DNA of 64,000 nucleotides, from contig NZ_CP071503.1 of assembly GCF_017354945.1 (NCBI RefSeq), positions 2,418,001 through 2,482,000 on the forward strand, read 5' to 3'. The notes below the pieces were generated by a model. It searched no databases. It saw only the letters and a program-made list of their open reading frames with translations, and had not been told where the DNA came from. A program made the translations under genes and the position numbers. The number at the start of each line of letters is the position of its first letter. The stretch's first letter is position 1. Below are positions 36,452 through 45,932 of the stretch, in pieces. The stretch is from Shewanella avicenniae (GTDB taxonomy: Bacteria; Pseudomonadota; Gammaproteobacteria; Enterobacterales; Shewanellaceae).

Positions 36452-38524
36452 TCAAAATTGATAACTCACCCCGAGATTGAATGAGCGCCCTTGCCCAGCC
36501 AGCTGCTGAAAACCTTGGCTGTTATCGGCACGATACTCGGCCAAGCTCACGCCACCGAGCGGCATTTGGTAATACTCATCCAACAGATTATCCACCGCCA
36601 AGCGAATACTCAGGTTGGCCAAGTTCAGCTCAGAGCTGAAATTTAACAGATGGTAACTGGCGGTTGGATTTTCCAAGCGGTTGCTATCGAGGCGCTTTTT
36701 ACTGCCAACAAACTGCCAACCGAGGCGACTTTTCACGCTGCCTAGCTGATGTTCAAGCGCTAACTCAGTTTGCACTGGGCTGATTTGATACAAAGGCTGG
36801 TTATCATCATCTCGCTCACCCACAGTACTGCTGAGTTTGCCCGCTAACGAAAATTCGCCGAATTCGCCCTCAGTCAACATCACCACCGCATTCAGAGTCG
36901 AGCCGTAAAGCACAGCATCGAGATTACTGAACTGCAGTAAATTACGCTCGCCACCCGCTAACCCACTGCGGTTAAAGCTGCCAATCACCTCGGCGTCGAT
37001 ATAGTCCTGCACGCGGCTATACCAAAACGAGCTGCTGAATTGCCAGTGGCTGTGGTTTACGCTGTACTGAACACTGGCGGTGTAGGCGGTTTCAGGGCTG
37101 AGGTTGATATCGCCTACATAGCCGTTCCCATCACCAAACCAACCAATCATGGTGGATGCCATCACCCCGCGGCCCCAGCTATAGCGCTCATATAAATTTG
37201 GTGCTCGATTTTTGCGCGCCAGCCCCAACTCCAGCTGTTGCATCTCATCCAGTTGATAGCGCAGTTGCAGCACCGCATCCCACAGATTATCGGTCACCTT
37301 GCGCTCTGCTGCGTTAAACGCTTGTGATGCTTGATAGTCAACATTTGGCATCCCCATCATGCCCATGCTGCTGTAGGACTGCACTTTATCGGTATCCGTC
37401 GTGACTTGCTCATAGCGCACGCCTGCCGATGCCCACAATCGTTGCGACAGCGGTTTTTCCAATTCGGCAAACAGTGCAACGCGTTGACGCTGACCATTAT
37501 TGATATTGATGTAGTCGTTCGGCCCCATCATCATTGAGCCTGCAACAGCGGGCCAAATATCATCAATGGTAAACTGGTGATACTCATGACCGACCAGCAA
37601 TGTGCCATCCTGCAACAGCGGCTGGCGCCAACGCAGATCATAGCTGTAATCATCTGCATCGGTTTTCATCGGCATCATGCCAGTCTTTTCGGAACTGAAA
37701 AAGCCCATCTCATGGCTAACGCCATGCCAATTCAGTTTTGCCTGCAGCTCGCCCACACTGAAGTCGCGCTGATAGTCGAGATTAACGCCGTAGCTGCGGT
37801 TGTTGGTCATGTCCATGTATTGATTGGCAAAACCTTGAAATGGAATGTATTGATGGGTCAACTTAACGCTGATGACTTGCTGCTCGTCGCGCCAAGCGCC
37901 GTTCAGGGTATGGTTTTGACGGCGATACAGAGTGTCGATGACCTTATCGCCATTTCCATCTTGGTAGCTGTTGGCATCTTCAAAGCTGCCGCGATAATCC
38001 AATAACCATTGTTTACTGGCAACACGCGCGCCAGCACCAATCGCCATAGCATCATTTACGCTGCGATATTGGCTCGACAGATAGCCTTGCTGCCAACTCA
38101 ATGTTTCATCTTCAGCGAACAGCGGTTGGCTCGCCGCCACACTGATCACCCCAGCAGTGTTATCGCCACCCGCACTGACAGGCGACACCCCAGCAATAAC
38201 TTGCGCCATGCTGATCTGGTTGGCTGAAATATAACTCAGTGGTGGATTCATCTGGTTGGCACACGCAGCGGTAATATCGTTACCATCGATGAGCACCTTA
38301 ATCCGATCGCCCATCATGCCATTGATAATCGGCAATGCAGACACTCCACCTGCTGCCGAAAAATCAACGCCCATCTGCTTTAATAACTGCTCAACGGATT
38401 GCGCACTATGATGTTGGACCGCCTGATCACCCATCACTTCGAAGCGTTCGATGCTGTCATCAGCCGCGGCGGGAAAACTAAAGGCGATCAACAGGGCAAG
38501 ATAACGTGGAGTGCTGCCGCACAT
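36452..38524 (-). CDS. TonB-dependent copper receptor (OprC/NosA type)
   Basis: About 690 aa. Signal peptide up to PAAA, then a plug with PIINGMMGDRIKVLIDGNDI followed by ACANQMNPPLSYIS. The CxxxM motif (C88, M92 from the ATG at 38524) before NPPLSYI is the copper-binding element of OprC/NosA. The barrel is rich in Met clusters (GSMMMGPND, TGMMPMKTD, SSMGMMGMP, YMDM), fitting Cu handling. It ends FNLGVSYQF. A TTG eight codons upstream is an alternative start. A RegBA-like two-component pair follows in the same direction and an MFS gene diverges upstream. Confidence 0.87.
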   Translation of the reverse strand: MCGSTPRYLALLIAFSFPAAADDSIERFEVMGDQAVQHHSAQSVEQLLKQMGVDFSAAGGVSALPIINGMMGDRIKVLIDGNDITAACANQMNPPLSYISANQISMAQVIAGVSPVSAGGDNTAGVISVAASQPLFAEDETLSWQQGYLSSQYRSVNDAMAIGAGARVASKQWLLDYRGSFEDANSYQDGNGDKVIDTLYRRQNHTLNGAWRDEQQVISVKLTHQYIPFQGFANQYMDMTNNRSYGVNLDYQRDFSVGELQAKLNWHGVSHEMGFFSSEKTGMMPMKTDADDYSYDLRWRQPLLQDGTLLVGHEYHQFTIDDIWPAVAGSMMMGPNDYININNGQRQRVALFAELEKPLSQRLWASAGVRYEQVTTDTDKVQSYSSMGMMGMPNVDYQASQAFNAAERKVTDNLWDAVLQLRYQLDEMQQLELGLARKNRAPNLYERYSWGRGVMASTMIGWFGDGNGYVGDINLSPETAYTASVQYSVNHSHWQFSSSFWYSRVQDYIDAEVIGSFNRSGLAGGERNLLQFSNLDAVLYGSTLNAVVMLTEGEFGEFSLAGKLSSTVGERDDDNQPLYQISPVQTELALEHQLGSVKSRLGWQFVGSKKRLDSNRLENPTASYHLLNFSSELNLANLSIRLAVDNLLDEYYQMPLGGVSLAEYRADNSQGFQQLAGQGRSFNLGVSYQF

Positions 38525-38574
38525 ACTAGGAAATGTTATATGATTCAAGACGAACGCTCGTTAACTCCGTGAAA

Positions 38575-38651
38575 TTTGGCGCTAATTATAGAGAGACTGC
38601 TGCACGCAATAACTGCGGCAAATTGTCGCAGCCACGCCGAACAGCGCCAAA
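38575..38651. promoter_or_regulatory. Inverted repeat in the copper receptor/MFS divergent region
   Basis: TTTGGCGCT (38575-38583) and AGCGCCAAA (38643-38651) form a perfect 9-bp inverted repeat about 60 bp apart, enclosing a small hairpin CTGCG/CGCAG. It could be a looping operator or a transcript hairpin shared by the divergent genes. Unassigned. Confidence 0.4.
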
Positions 38652-38830
38652 ACCCCCGTTAATTCACAGAATTATCCTGTCGCGTTTGCTAGTACGGTGA
38701 ACGCCCAATCGACAGCAAACAGAGCAAGCCGTTTGACTTGCCTGCTGTTATCCCGCTGCGGTTATTTAACACGCCGTTTTATTACTGGTAGGCTATTGAT
38801 GCCAAAGCAATCGATCAGGATAAAGTCAGC

Positions 38831-40156
38831 ATGGCCAGCAATCACAACTCTGACTTGCTCAATCAGCTCTACAACCGCATTACCGGTGAACAAGATGCAC
38901 GGGTATGTAAAGATATTCCCGCTGCGGCCTGCGACGACCAACCCCGTAATTTTTTCGCCTATCTGGCGGCCAATAGTTTAGGCAAAATCGCCGATGAGAT
39001 CGGCTCGGCAAAACTGCTGTTGCCATGGCTGTTTGGCTCCCTCGGCGTTCCCGCACTGTTGATCGGCTTTTTAGTCCCCATTCGTGAAGCGGGCGTGTTA
39101 ATCCCGCAATTAATGGTCGCGGCACTCGTCAGACGCATGCCGATCCGCAAATATGTGTGGCTCGTAGGTGCGATGTTATCGGCATTGAGCCTTTTTGGGA
39201 TGGCGTGGGCGGCGCTGAATTATGAAGGTGCTACCGCCGGGATCATGATGCTGTCGCTGCTGGTGATTTTCAGCATTGCCCGCGGCTTTTGCTCAGTATC
39301 CGCCAAAGATGTGCTCGGCAAGACCATCTCTAAAAGCCGCCGAGGCCGGCTGATGGGGTTAAGCAGCGCCATTTCGGGCATTGCCGTGCTGATGATTGGC
39401 TTAAGCCTTGGGTCACTGAACTTGGCTAATGCGGAGCTCAGTATCTTTGCTTGGCTGTTAACAGGCGGTGGCAGCTTATGGTTAGTCGCTTGCCTGCTGT
39501 TTTATCAAATCAGAGAGCAACCCGGTGTTACCGAAGCAGGCGGCAATGCGCTGAGTGTTGCCATCCAACAGATTGCTTTACTCAAAACGGATCAGATGTT
39601 GCGCCAGTTTGTGATTGCACGAGCAATGCTACTGTCGGTGGCACTAGTCTCCCCTTTTTATGTGTTGTTGGCACAACAGCATGTAGACAGTGCACTGATG
39701 GGCTTAGGGGCGTTGATTGTTGCCAACGGACTTGGTACCAGTATTTCAGCGCCGTTTTGGGGTTATTTAGGCGACAGAGCCAGTAAGCAAGTGATGATCT
39801 TAGGCGCAATAGGCGCGGGCTGTTTAGGGCTATTTACCTTTATTGGGGTGCGCGCCCAATGGCCGTGGCTACTGAATGAATATGGTTTTGCCCTGTTGTT
39901 TATGCTGCTTAATATCATGCACAGTGGTGTGCGCTTAGGCCGCAAAGTTTTCTTGGTCGATATGGCCACCAGCGATACCCGCGCTGCCTATGTTGCGGTG
40001 TCAAACACGAGCATCGGCATCCTGATGCTATTCGGGGGCTTAATCGGCTTATTGGGAGATTGGTTCGGTGCCAACGCGATTGTGCTATTGCTGAGCATGA
40101 GCGCCTTGCTATCGGTGTGCTATCTCAAACGCTTGCCGAATGTGAGTGAACCTTAG
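38831..40156 (+). CDS. MFS transporter
   Basis: 441 aa, about 12 TM helices, major facilitator fold; a soluble N-terminal tail of about 50 residues holds two Cys (VCKDIPAAACDDQ). Loop 2-3 style sequence RRMPIRKYVW and the SKSRRGRLMGLSSAISGIAV segment mark the N-half, and YLGDRASKQVMILGAIGAG the C-half. The substrate is unknown. It is divergent from the copper-type receptor, which invites but does not prove a metal-related role; I do not see the MxxxM pairs of CcoA copper importers. SD AGGA is 10 nt before ATG. Confidence 0.85.
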   Translation: MASNHNSDLLNQLYNRITGEQDARVCKDIPAAACDDQPRNFFAYLAANSLGKIADEIGSAKLLLPWLFGSLGVPALLIGFLVPIREAGVLIPQLMVAALVRRMPIRKYVWLVGAMLSALSLFGMAWAALNYEGATAGIMMLSLLVIFSIARGFCSVSAKDVLGKTISKSRRGRLMGLSSAISGIAVLMIGLSLGSLNLANAELSIFAWLLTGGGSLWLVACLLFYQIREQPGVTEAGGNALSVAIQQIALLKTDQMLRQFVIARAMLLSVALVSPFYVLLAQQHVDSALMGLGALIVANGLGTSISAPFWGYLGDRASKQVMILGAIGAGCLGLFTFIGVRAQWPWLLNEYGFALLFMLLNIMHSGVRLGRKVFLVDMATSDTRAAYVAVSNTSIGILMLFGGLIGLLGDWFGANAIVLLLSMSALLSVCYLKRLPNVSEP

Positions 40157-40164
40157 CCTAATGT

Positions 40165-40262
40165 GATGTGTGATGTGTGATGTGTGATGTGTGATGTGTG
40201 ATGTGCGATGTGCGATGTGCGATGTGCGATGTGCGATGTGCGATGTGCGATGTGCGATGTGC
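40165..40262. repeat. 14-copy heptanucleotide tandem repeat
   Basis: Five copies of GATGTGT (40165-40199) followed by nine copies of GATGTGC (40200-40262), without interruption. It lies 9 bp after the MFS stop and 128 bp before the next gene. The two-block structure indicates expansion from a single C/T variant. The minus strand can be read as a HRTSHIA-type repeat, but nothing supports translation. Confidence 0.97.
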
Positions 40263-40389
40263 GAGATATCTTCCGCACAAGTGAAGATGCAGTTACATTA
40301 TTTGCATTGGAACTCAAGGTGTAACTGTTAGTATGTGTATGTTGACTCAACGTGACTAAAGCCACATTCAACCAACCTAGCGACACAAA

Positions 40390-40863
40390 ATGGATCAAGC
40401 GCCTGTCAGATTTAATCAAAGCCGCTCGCGTGCAGTGAAATATCGGCTGCGTTATCCGCTGTTAACCCTCCTTGGGGCTGCCCCCGTCATCGCCTATCAC
40501 TATTTTCAAGCGGGCACAGAGGAGCTGGCGACAGAATTACTGACGGCAGCCATACCACTGCTTGTATGTTTCGCCGTGTCAGTCTGGTTACTTTGCTTTA
40601 ATGCAGGTGTTGGTCGAATTGATGAATTTGCCATAGAAATCAGCGCAGATGCGATAAAAACCTTCAAGTTTGGCGAGTTACATCAATCATTTTCGCGCGA
40701 GGAAATCAGCCAACTGACCCTCCTCAAACGCGGTAATGTGCTGATGAAAAGCAATCAGCAACCACTGCCAGTACTGCTCAACCTCAAGCCGTTTTCTCCA
40801 TCACAACGCGACCAGATCCGCCATCAACTTCAGCGGTTCTATCCCTGTGCCAAGCAAAGTTAA
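40390..40863 (+). CDS. Small membrane protein, PH-like C-terminal domain
   Basis: 157 aa. Two TM helices (about residues 23-41 and 49-70) are followed by a cytoplasmic domain of about 85 residues (IEISADAIKTFKFGELHQSF, then ISQLTLLKRGNVLMKS) that resembles the bacterial PH-like (YcxB-type) arrangement of two TM helices plus a beta-rich domain. No clear SD precedes the ATG. No recognised function; it stands alone between the heptamer array and the barrel gene. Confidence 0.62.
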   Translation: MDQAPVRFNQSRSRAVKYRLRYPLLTLLGAAPVIAYHYFQAGTEELATELLTAAIPLLVCFAVSVWLLCFNAGVGRIDEFAIEISADAIKTFKFGELHQSFSREEISQLTLLKRGNVLMKSNQQPLPVLLNLKPFSPSQRDQIRHQLQRFYPCAKQS

Positions 40864-41343
40864 CACAAACACCATTAAGCCAGCCCCGCACTTGTTAACC
40901 CATAATTTCTCCATGGGTATGAATCATGCCAAAGTTAACTTATCCCTAAAATACCCCTGAAAAATTACACATTTCTCAAAATAAATGTCAAATAATTAAG
41001 CATTATTTATAGCCAAACATCATACCAATGTTAATGAGAAGTTAGCTATTTTCAAACAAATGTAAATCAAAGTAGAGTAACTGAGCGATTTCTCAGTTTT
41101 AGCACCAACAGTCACCTTGGTCGAAGTGTTGAAGAAGTCGGCAGCATGTACTGATAACAATAGTGGTGACATATAAATATAAAAATTTTTTAGCCATAAA
41201 TAACAACAACATTGATAACGAATTGCGATGGCAAAGGGTCCCCTACTTGGCGTAACTAACGTAATTCACGCTTAATTGCGCCACCCAGCGACGTGCACCG
41301 TTATCTTAAGAAGTTGGCTGTTGAGTACTTTTTAAGGTTTCTG
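40864..41343 (+). other. 480-bp AT-rich leader of the TonB-type barrel gene
   Basis: No ORF of interest. Two small hairpins are visible: ACCCAT/ATGGGT (about 40900-40920) and AACTGAG-cgattt-CTCAGTT (41079-41098) followed by TTAG. The SD of the barrel gene is AAGG at 41334-41337. No recognised operator. Confidence 0.4.
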
Positions 41344-43767
41344 ATGATAAACACAATAAGCACTGGCCCACGTGGCCCAAAGCCCCCCACGCGCTTTAAG
41401 CCCCATCTGATTTGTCGTGCGGTGACCACAGCCTTGTGGCTGCTGGCGTTACCCAGTTTGCCAACGCTTGCGGCAACTGCCACCAAGTCAGGCGAAGATG
41501 CCACCAACCAAAGTTCCCGTGAACGGGACCGCATTCTCCTGAAGCGTAACCCTATCGCTTCAGAGTATCAGTTACTAGAAGCACCTGGCGATGTTTACGG
41601 CGCTACCTTTGACGCGGAAGGGGTCGATTTTCGCGCCCATTTCAGTATGCCAACTGGGCGCGCAGACACTGAATCGATGCGGCTTGAAGGCAATCTCAAT
41701 TATCAGCAGTATGCCGAAGAAGTGGTACCCGGTGGCAGCCTGAACCTAGGTAAAAGTTTTGGTGCACTGACGCTGCAATTTAGCGCGCAACGTAACGCCT
41801 CTGAGCGCAATGTGGATCTCTACCAAGCCCGTTGGTTGGCGATGTCCGAGCCGACATTATCGGACAATGAAGTGTTTTTGCTGGGGTTCCCGCGGTACAG
41901 CCAAGACACCTTTGATACCACCAGCATCAATACCAGCTGGCGTGCAGACTATCAGTTACAAGAGGATATGCTGCTGACCTACGAAGGTCTGTCGGTCAAT
42001 TACGACGATCTTGCAACCCGTAACCGTTTGGAGTTTCAGCACGGGGTCGGCACCCTGTCGGATCTGCAATTAGCCAGTGATGGCAGCACTATCAGTTCCG
42101 CCAGTATCGATAACAGCCGTATTCGGCGCTATTTTCACGAAACCAAAACCGCACGGGATATTAACCGGCATCGTTTGGGCTTTAGTCTCGATCAAGACAA
42201 AGGCTCAACTGAAGTCGGCGCCTATTACAGCCGTTGGCGCAATAGCTCAGCTTGGCTGCCATGGAACTTCTTTGATCGCGGTTTAGCGGCCAGTTACAAC
42301 ATCGAAGATCGTTATCTGCCTGAATCCAATGTCAGCGAACTAGACCTGTTTGATGTCAGTGGTGCGACCTTTGCCAACTATCGGCCATCCTACACCACCA
42401 CAACCGATACTGATTACGCATTGCTGCTGGATTGGGATAGAAAAATCACCCTCAGTGGCAATGATATTTGGTTGGGTGCAGGCGTTGCTTGGCGTAATAA
42501 AACCCGCGATAACAGCAACGAAACACGCGTATATAACGCCACAGACGATCAGTTCACCTTAGATCAACTCACCGGCAACAATCAGGCTGAAACGATCATC
42601 GATGGCCAGTATCCGTTGCCCGTTGGCATGGACACCGCCCTTGGTGAAGGCTATTTTAGCGCTAATAGAGAGCAACAATTTGGCATCGATTTAGGTCAGT
42701 CCTTCTTAGAATCCACTCAAAACCTGTATACCAGTGAAGAAACCGTCACATCGGCCTACTTCAACGCCTATCAGCAACTCAGTCGTTGGTTTTGGCGCGC
42801 AGGTTTACGTTTAGAAAAAACCAAAACCGATACCCGCGGAGCCATTAGTGGTCCACCAGAAGCAGAGATCTGGGCGCAAGGCGAGCCGATCACCGAGTTG
42901 GAAATTGAGGGCGTTCAAGTCGCAGAAACCTTTGATAGCTTTGATGCCGCATTTGTCGAAGGCCATAACAGCTATCAGCATCTGCTGCCGTCAATGGAGT
43001 TACGCTACAAACTCAGTTCCGATTTGCGGGTTAAAGTGGCCTATTTTGAACAACTAATGCGACCACAGTATTTTGATACCGTTCGCTATCGTCGTATCAA
43101 TCCACCAATGCGCACAGTGTCGGAAGGCTCACCTGATCTTGAGCCAACCTCAATCCAGAATTACTACGCTGGTCTGGATTATCAGTATGCAGACAATGGC
43201 CAACTGTCAGCCGGACTGTACTACAACAAAGTGGAAAATTTCTTCTATGACTCCGTGACCACTGAGCCACTGGATGGGGTTATCTACGATGTGAGCCGAG
43301 TAGAAAACGGTAAAGATGGTTACATTCAAGGGCTTCAGGCCTATTGGCGTCAAGGCTTTAGCCTGCCGGCGATTAGTAGCGCGAATTTGCAACTGGCATA
43401 TATCTATTCGGATTCAGAAGCCAACTTGCAAGATCGTAAGATTTGGATGCCAGAGCGCGCCGAACATCGACTGGCTCTCAATCTAACCTTAGCTGACGAA
43501 TATTGGCAGTACGCCTCGCAATTCAGTTGGCAAAGCAAGGCATTAGATGACGTAGGCCAATCTGCAGCGCAGGATACCATTAGGGAAGCGGTGTTAAGCT
43601 GGGATCAATCCTTCACGTGGAAGTTTGATAAACGTTGGAGCACCAAACTCAGCGTCAGCAATCTGCTCAATCATCCCGATCGCTCCTATCAAGGCGAAAA
43701 GAGCCGCGTGGTCAACAATCTGTACAGCGGTAGCACTGCGCGGCTGTCGGTGATTTTTAACTACTAA
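41344..43767 (+). CDS. TonB-receptor-like outer membrane barrel lacking a plug domain
   Basis: About 807 aa. A long basic N-region then signal core (ICRAVTTALWLLALPSLPTL, ending LAA). The mature protein goes through about 35 polar residues (SSRERDRILLKRNPIASEYQ) straight into barrel strands (EGNLNYQQY, GALTLQFSAQRNA). Late segments are TonB-receptor-like: MRPQYFDTVRYRRINPPMR, GSPDLEPTSIQNYYAGLDYQ, AEHRLALNLTL, LSVSNLLNHPDRSYQGEKSR and a final RLSVIFNY, as in the large TIGR01782-type barrels. I find no plug motif (VLRGPQG or VxVRGL) and no TonB box. Followed after 239 bp by an S10 peptidase gene, which hints at peptide use. Confidence 0.8.
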   Translation: MINTISTGPRGPKPPTRFKPHLICRAVTTALWLLALPSLPTLAATATKSGEDATNQSSRERDRILLKRNPIASEYQLLEAPGDVYGATFDAEGVDFRAHFSMPTGRADTESMRLEGNLNYQQYAEEVVPGGSLNLGKSFGALTLQFSAQRNASERNVDLYQARWLAMSEPTLSDNEVFLLGFPRYSQDTFDTTSINTSWRADYQLQEDMLLTYEGLSVNYDDLATRNRLEFQHGVGTLSDLQLASDGSTISSASIDNSRIRRYFHETKTARDINRHRLGFSLDQDKGSTEVGAYYSRWRNSSAWLPWNFFDRGLAASYNIEDRYLPESNVSELDLFDVSGATFANYRPSYTTTTDTDYALLLDWDRKITLSGNDIWLGAGVAWRNKTRDNSNETRVYNATDDQFTLDQLTGNNQAETIIDGQYPLPVGMDTALGEGYFSANREQQFGIDLGQSFLESTQNLYTSEETVTSAYFNAYQQLSRWFWRAGLRLEKTKTDTRGAISGPPEAEIWAQGEPITELEIEGVQVAETFDSFDAAFVEGHNSYQHLLPSMELRYKLSSDLRVKVAYFEQLMRPQYFDTVRYRRINPPMRTVSEGSPDLEPTSIQNYYAGLDYQYADNGQLSAGLYYNKVENFFYDSVTTEPLDGVIYDVSRVENGKDGYIQGLQAYWRQGFSLPAISSANLQLAYIYSDSEANLQDRKIWMPERAEHRLALNLTLADEYWQYASQFSWQSKALDDVGQSAAQDTIREAVLSWDQSFTWKFDKRWSTKLSVSNLLNHPDRSYQGEKSRVVNNLYSGSTARLSVIFNY

Positions 43768-43808
43768 GCGAACCTCGCGTAAAAATGACGCCACAAGGCA
43801 TCATCTGT

Positions 43809-43842
43809 TAAGGCAAACTCAGCCGAGTTTGCCTTATTTTTT
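43809..43842 (+). terminator. Terminator of the plugless barrel gene
   Basis: A 12-bp perfect stem (TAAGGCAAACTC / GAGTTTGCCTTA), loop AGCC, then TTTTTT. The peptidase gene downstream therefore has its own promoter. Confidence 0.93.
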
Positions 43843-44006
43843 CACCCAATTGCGGCAGCAAGGCTGACATATTTCGATGCAAATTTGGGGCGATAGACTC
43901 CTTAAAAACCTGCAGTTTAAGCCGTATGATGACCCCTTGAACATCGCAACAAAATAACAACATGCTGGCACCCCAAGGTGACATTCAGCATACTCAGGAC
44001 CTCACC

Positions 44007-45500
44007 ATGAAGAAACTCTTGCTTATTAGCTGCTTACTTAGCGGCTTTCCCGCGTTGGCAGCAACCGACGCCGTGCCTAACACCGCGCAAACAGGCTTGG
44101 AAGTGCCACAAATCGAATCCTTTGTGACCCAACACAAAGGCAAATTTCACGGCGAAACCATTAGCTATAGCGCCACCGTCAGCAATATGCACCTGTATAA
44201 CGCGAAAGGTGATGTTATTGGTGATGCGGTGACCACGGCTTATGTTGCCGACACTAATCAGAATCGCCCGGTGACATTTGTATTTAATGGTGGCCCTGGA
44301 TCAGCGTCAATCTGGTTACATATGGGCTTGTTTGGTCCGAAAATTGTGTCAGTGCCAAGTGATGCGAAGGACGCAGGCAATGCCCCTTTTCAATTGCTTG
44401 ATAACCCGTTAAGCCCGCTCGACAAAACCGATCTGGTATTTATCGATCCGATTGGTACTGGCTTTAGTAAGTTGGCGGGCAAAGGCAGTGCCGCAGATGT
44501 GTGGGGCATGGCCGAGGATGCCAAAACGGTCAGTCAAATAGTGAAAACTTGGATTGCCAAAAATAACCGTTGGAATTCAGCAAAATATATTGCGGGTGAA
44601 AGTTACGGCACCACCCGTGCCGCGGCTATGCAACCGTTTTTGGATGACAGCAGCAATCCAGTAAGAATGAATGGCCTGATTTTAATCAGCCAAGCGCTGG
44701 ATTACGAAGGCAGCACGCCAGCGCCAGACAATATGATCTCTTTTGTGACCTATCTGCCGACCATGGCGGCAACAGCGTGGTATCACCACAAAATCGATCA
44801 AAATAGCATTGGCTTAGAGGCACTGGTTGCTGACGCAAAAGCCTTTGCCGTCGACACTTACCTTCCCGCGCTGTTTAAAGGTAGCCAACTGCCTAAAGCA
44901 GAGTTTAACGCGGTGGCAGACAAATTGGCCTATTTCACTGGCTTACCGGTGGAGATGGTCAAACGTGCCAATCTGCGCATTCAGGGCAGCCGCCATTTGA
45001 AGTTTTTGTTAGCGGATGAAGGCCTTAGCGTAGGGCGCTTAGACTCGCGTTACACCAACGATGAGCTGGATGATTTCGACGTTAAAACTCGCTATGACGC
45101 TGCAAGTGTAGCTGTATCTTCCGCCTACAACGCCGCGCTTAACCACTATTTTGCCAGCGATCTGCAAGTCAAATGGTCGCGTAACTATGTAGTGAGTTCT
45201 CGCGAAGTAAGCGACAACTGGGTTTATGATCGCCGCATTGGCAAAGAGCCAATGTACGTCAACAGTGCCCGCGCCCTATCAGAAGAGATGCGCAAAAACC
45301 CAAGCATGAAAATTATGTTGGCCAGTGGCTACTTCGATTATTCAACGCCGTTTTTTGATGGCGAATATACCTTTGGTCGCTATGGTATTGATCTTTCTCG
45401 GGTAACGCGCAGCTACTATCAAGCTGGGCATATGATGTATCTACATCAACCTGATTTAAAACAACTTGCCGACGATATCCATCAGTTCTATTCGCACTAA
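44007..45500 (+). CDS. Peptidase S10 serine carboxypeptidase, exported
   Basis: 497 aa with signal peptide MKKLLLISCLLSGFPALA. The family S10 signatures are intact: FVFNGGPGSASIWLHMGLFG (oxyanion), VFIDPIGTGFSK, the nucleophile in AGESYGTTRAAA, the Asp region LASGYFDYSTPF and the His in YQAGHMMYLH. It releases C-terminal amino acids from peptides, presumably in the periplasm or outside. AGGA precedes the ATG at 44007; an upstream in-frame ATG at 43962 would displace the signal peptide. Confidence 0.92.
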   Translation: MKKLLLISCLLSGFPALAATDAVPNTAQTGLEVPQIESFVTQHKGKFHGETISYSATVSNMHLYNAKGDVIGDAVTTAYVADTNQNRPVTFVFNGGPGSASIWLHMGLFGPKIVSVPSDAKDAGNAPFQLLDNPLSPLDKTDLVFIDPIGTGFSKLAGKGSAADVWGMAEDAKTVSQIVKTWIAKNNRWNSAKYIAGESYGTTRAAAMQPFLDDSSNPVRMNGLILISQALDYEGSTPAPDNMISFVTYLPTMAATAWYHHKIDQNSIGLEALVADAKAFAVDTYLPALFKGSQLPKAEFNAVADKLAYFTGLPVEMVKRANLRIQGSRHLKFLLADEGLSVGRLDSRYTNDELDDFDVKTRYDAASVAVSSAYNAALNHYFASDLQVKWSRNYVVSSREVSDNWVYDRRIGKEPMYVNSARALSEEMRKNPSMKIMLASGYFDYSTPFFDGEYTFGRYGIDLSRVTRSYYQAGHMMYLHQPDLKQLADDIHQFYSH

Positions 45501-45932
45501 TCGATTAGCATTGACGCAATGCATCTCGGTCCAATTCAGCTGAGGCTGAATTGGACTGTGCTGCCCAGCAAAGATTAGCGAATGCTGTTAATTCGCTGAG
45601 TTTTTCGGTCAAGATCAAAGTTTTCAATAAGATTTAGGCCGAAAATGCTCGCTTTCAAGCGCAGATGTCGCCCCCATCCATTGGGAGCAGGCTCAAAAAG
45701 TACTTAGCAATTACGCAATACTCTTCGCATACGCAGGTTAAGTTGTCGCTGCACACTACAGGCAAACGATTCTCGTTTGCACTGCGCATTTCGCGCTGAA
45801 AGGTCAACTCTCGGAAAACCGCCCGCTGATAGCACTCAACGTCTGAGTGTTAGGGCTTTTTATTCGGCTGTTAATTAGGGCTTAAGGTGTTATTGATCAA
45901 ATTGACACCTCAGATGTAGAAAAGGAAGTTTC
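45501..45932. other. 432-bp gap with one strong hairpin
   Basis: A 12-bp perfect inverted repeat GTCCAATTCAGC-tgag-GCTGAATTGGAC (45529-45556) lies 29 nt after the peptidase stop. It has no T-run, so it is a transcript-end stabiliser or Rho-linked stop rather than a clear intrinsic terminator. The remaining 370 bp hold no recognisable gene; AAAAGGAAG before 45933 is the next SD. Confidence 0.5.

Noticed and set aside
37577..38005. 142-codon plus-strand frame inside the copper receptor gene
   Set aside because: Antisense shadow with low-complexity Ile/Val/Ala sequence and no SD.
40165..40262. CRISPR array
   Set aside because: The 7-bp units have no spacers and there are no cas genes.
40153..40419. 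Minus-strand frame reading the heptamer array as HRTSHIA repeats
   Set aside because: Explained wholly by the 7-bp DNA repeat being open in this frame; no start signals and it overlaps the next gene's start.
45529..45556. Inverted repeat as a mobile-element end or attachment site
   Set aside because: No second copy, transposase or integrase nearby; a transcript-end hairpin after the peptidase gene is simpler.
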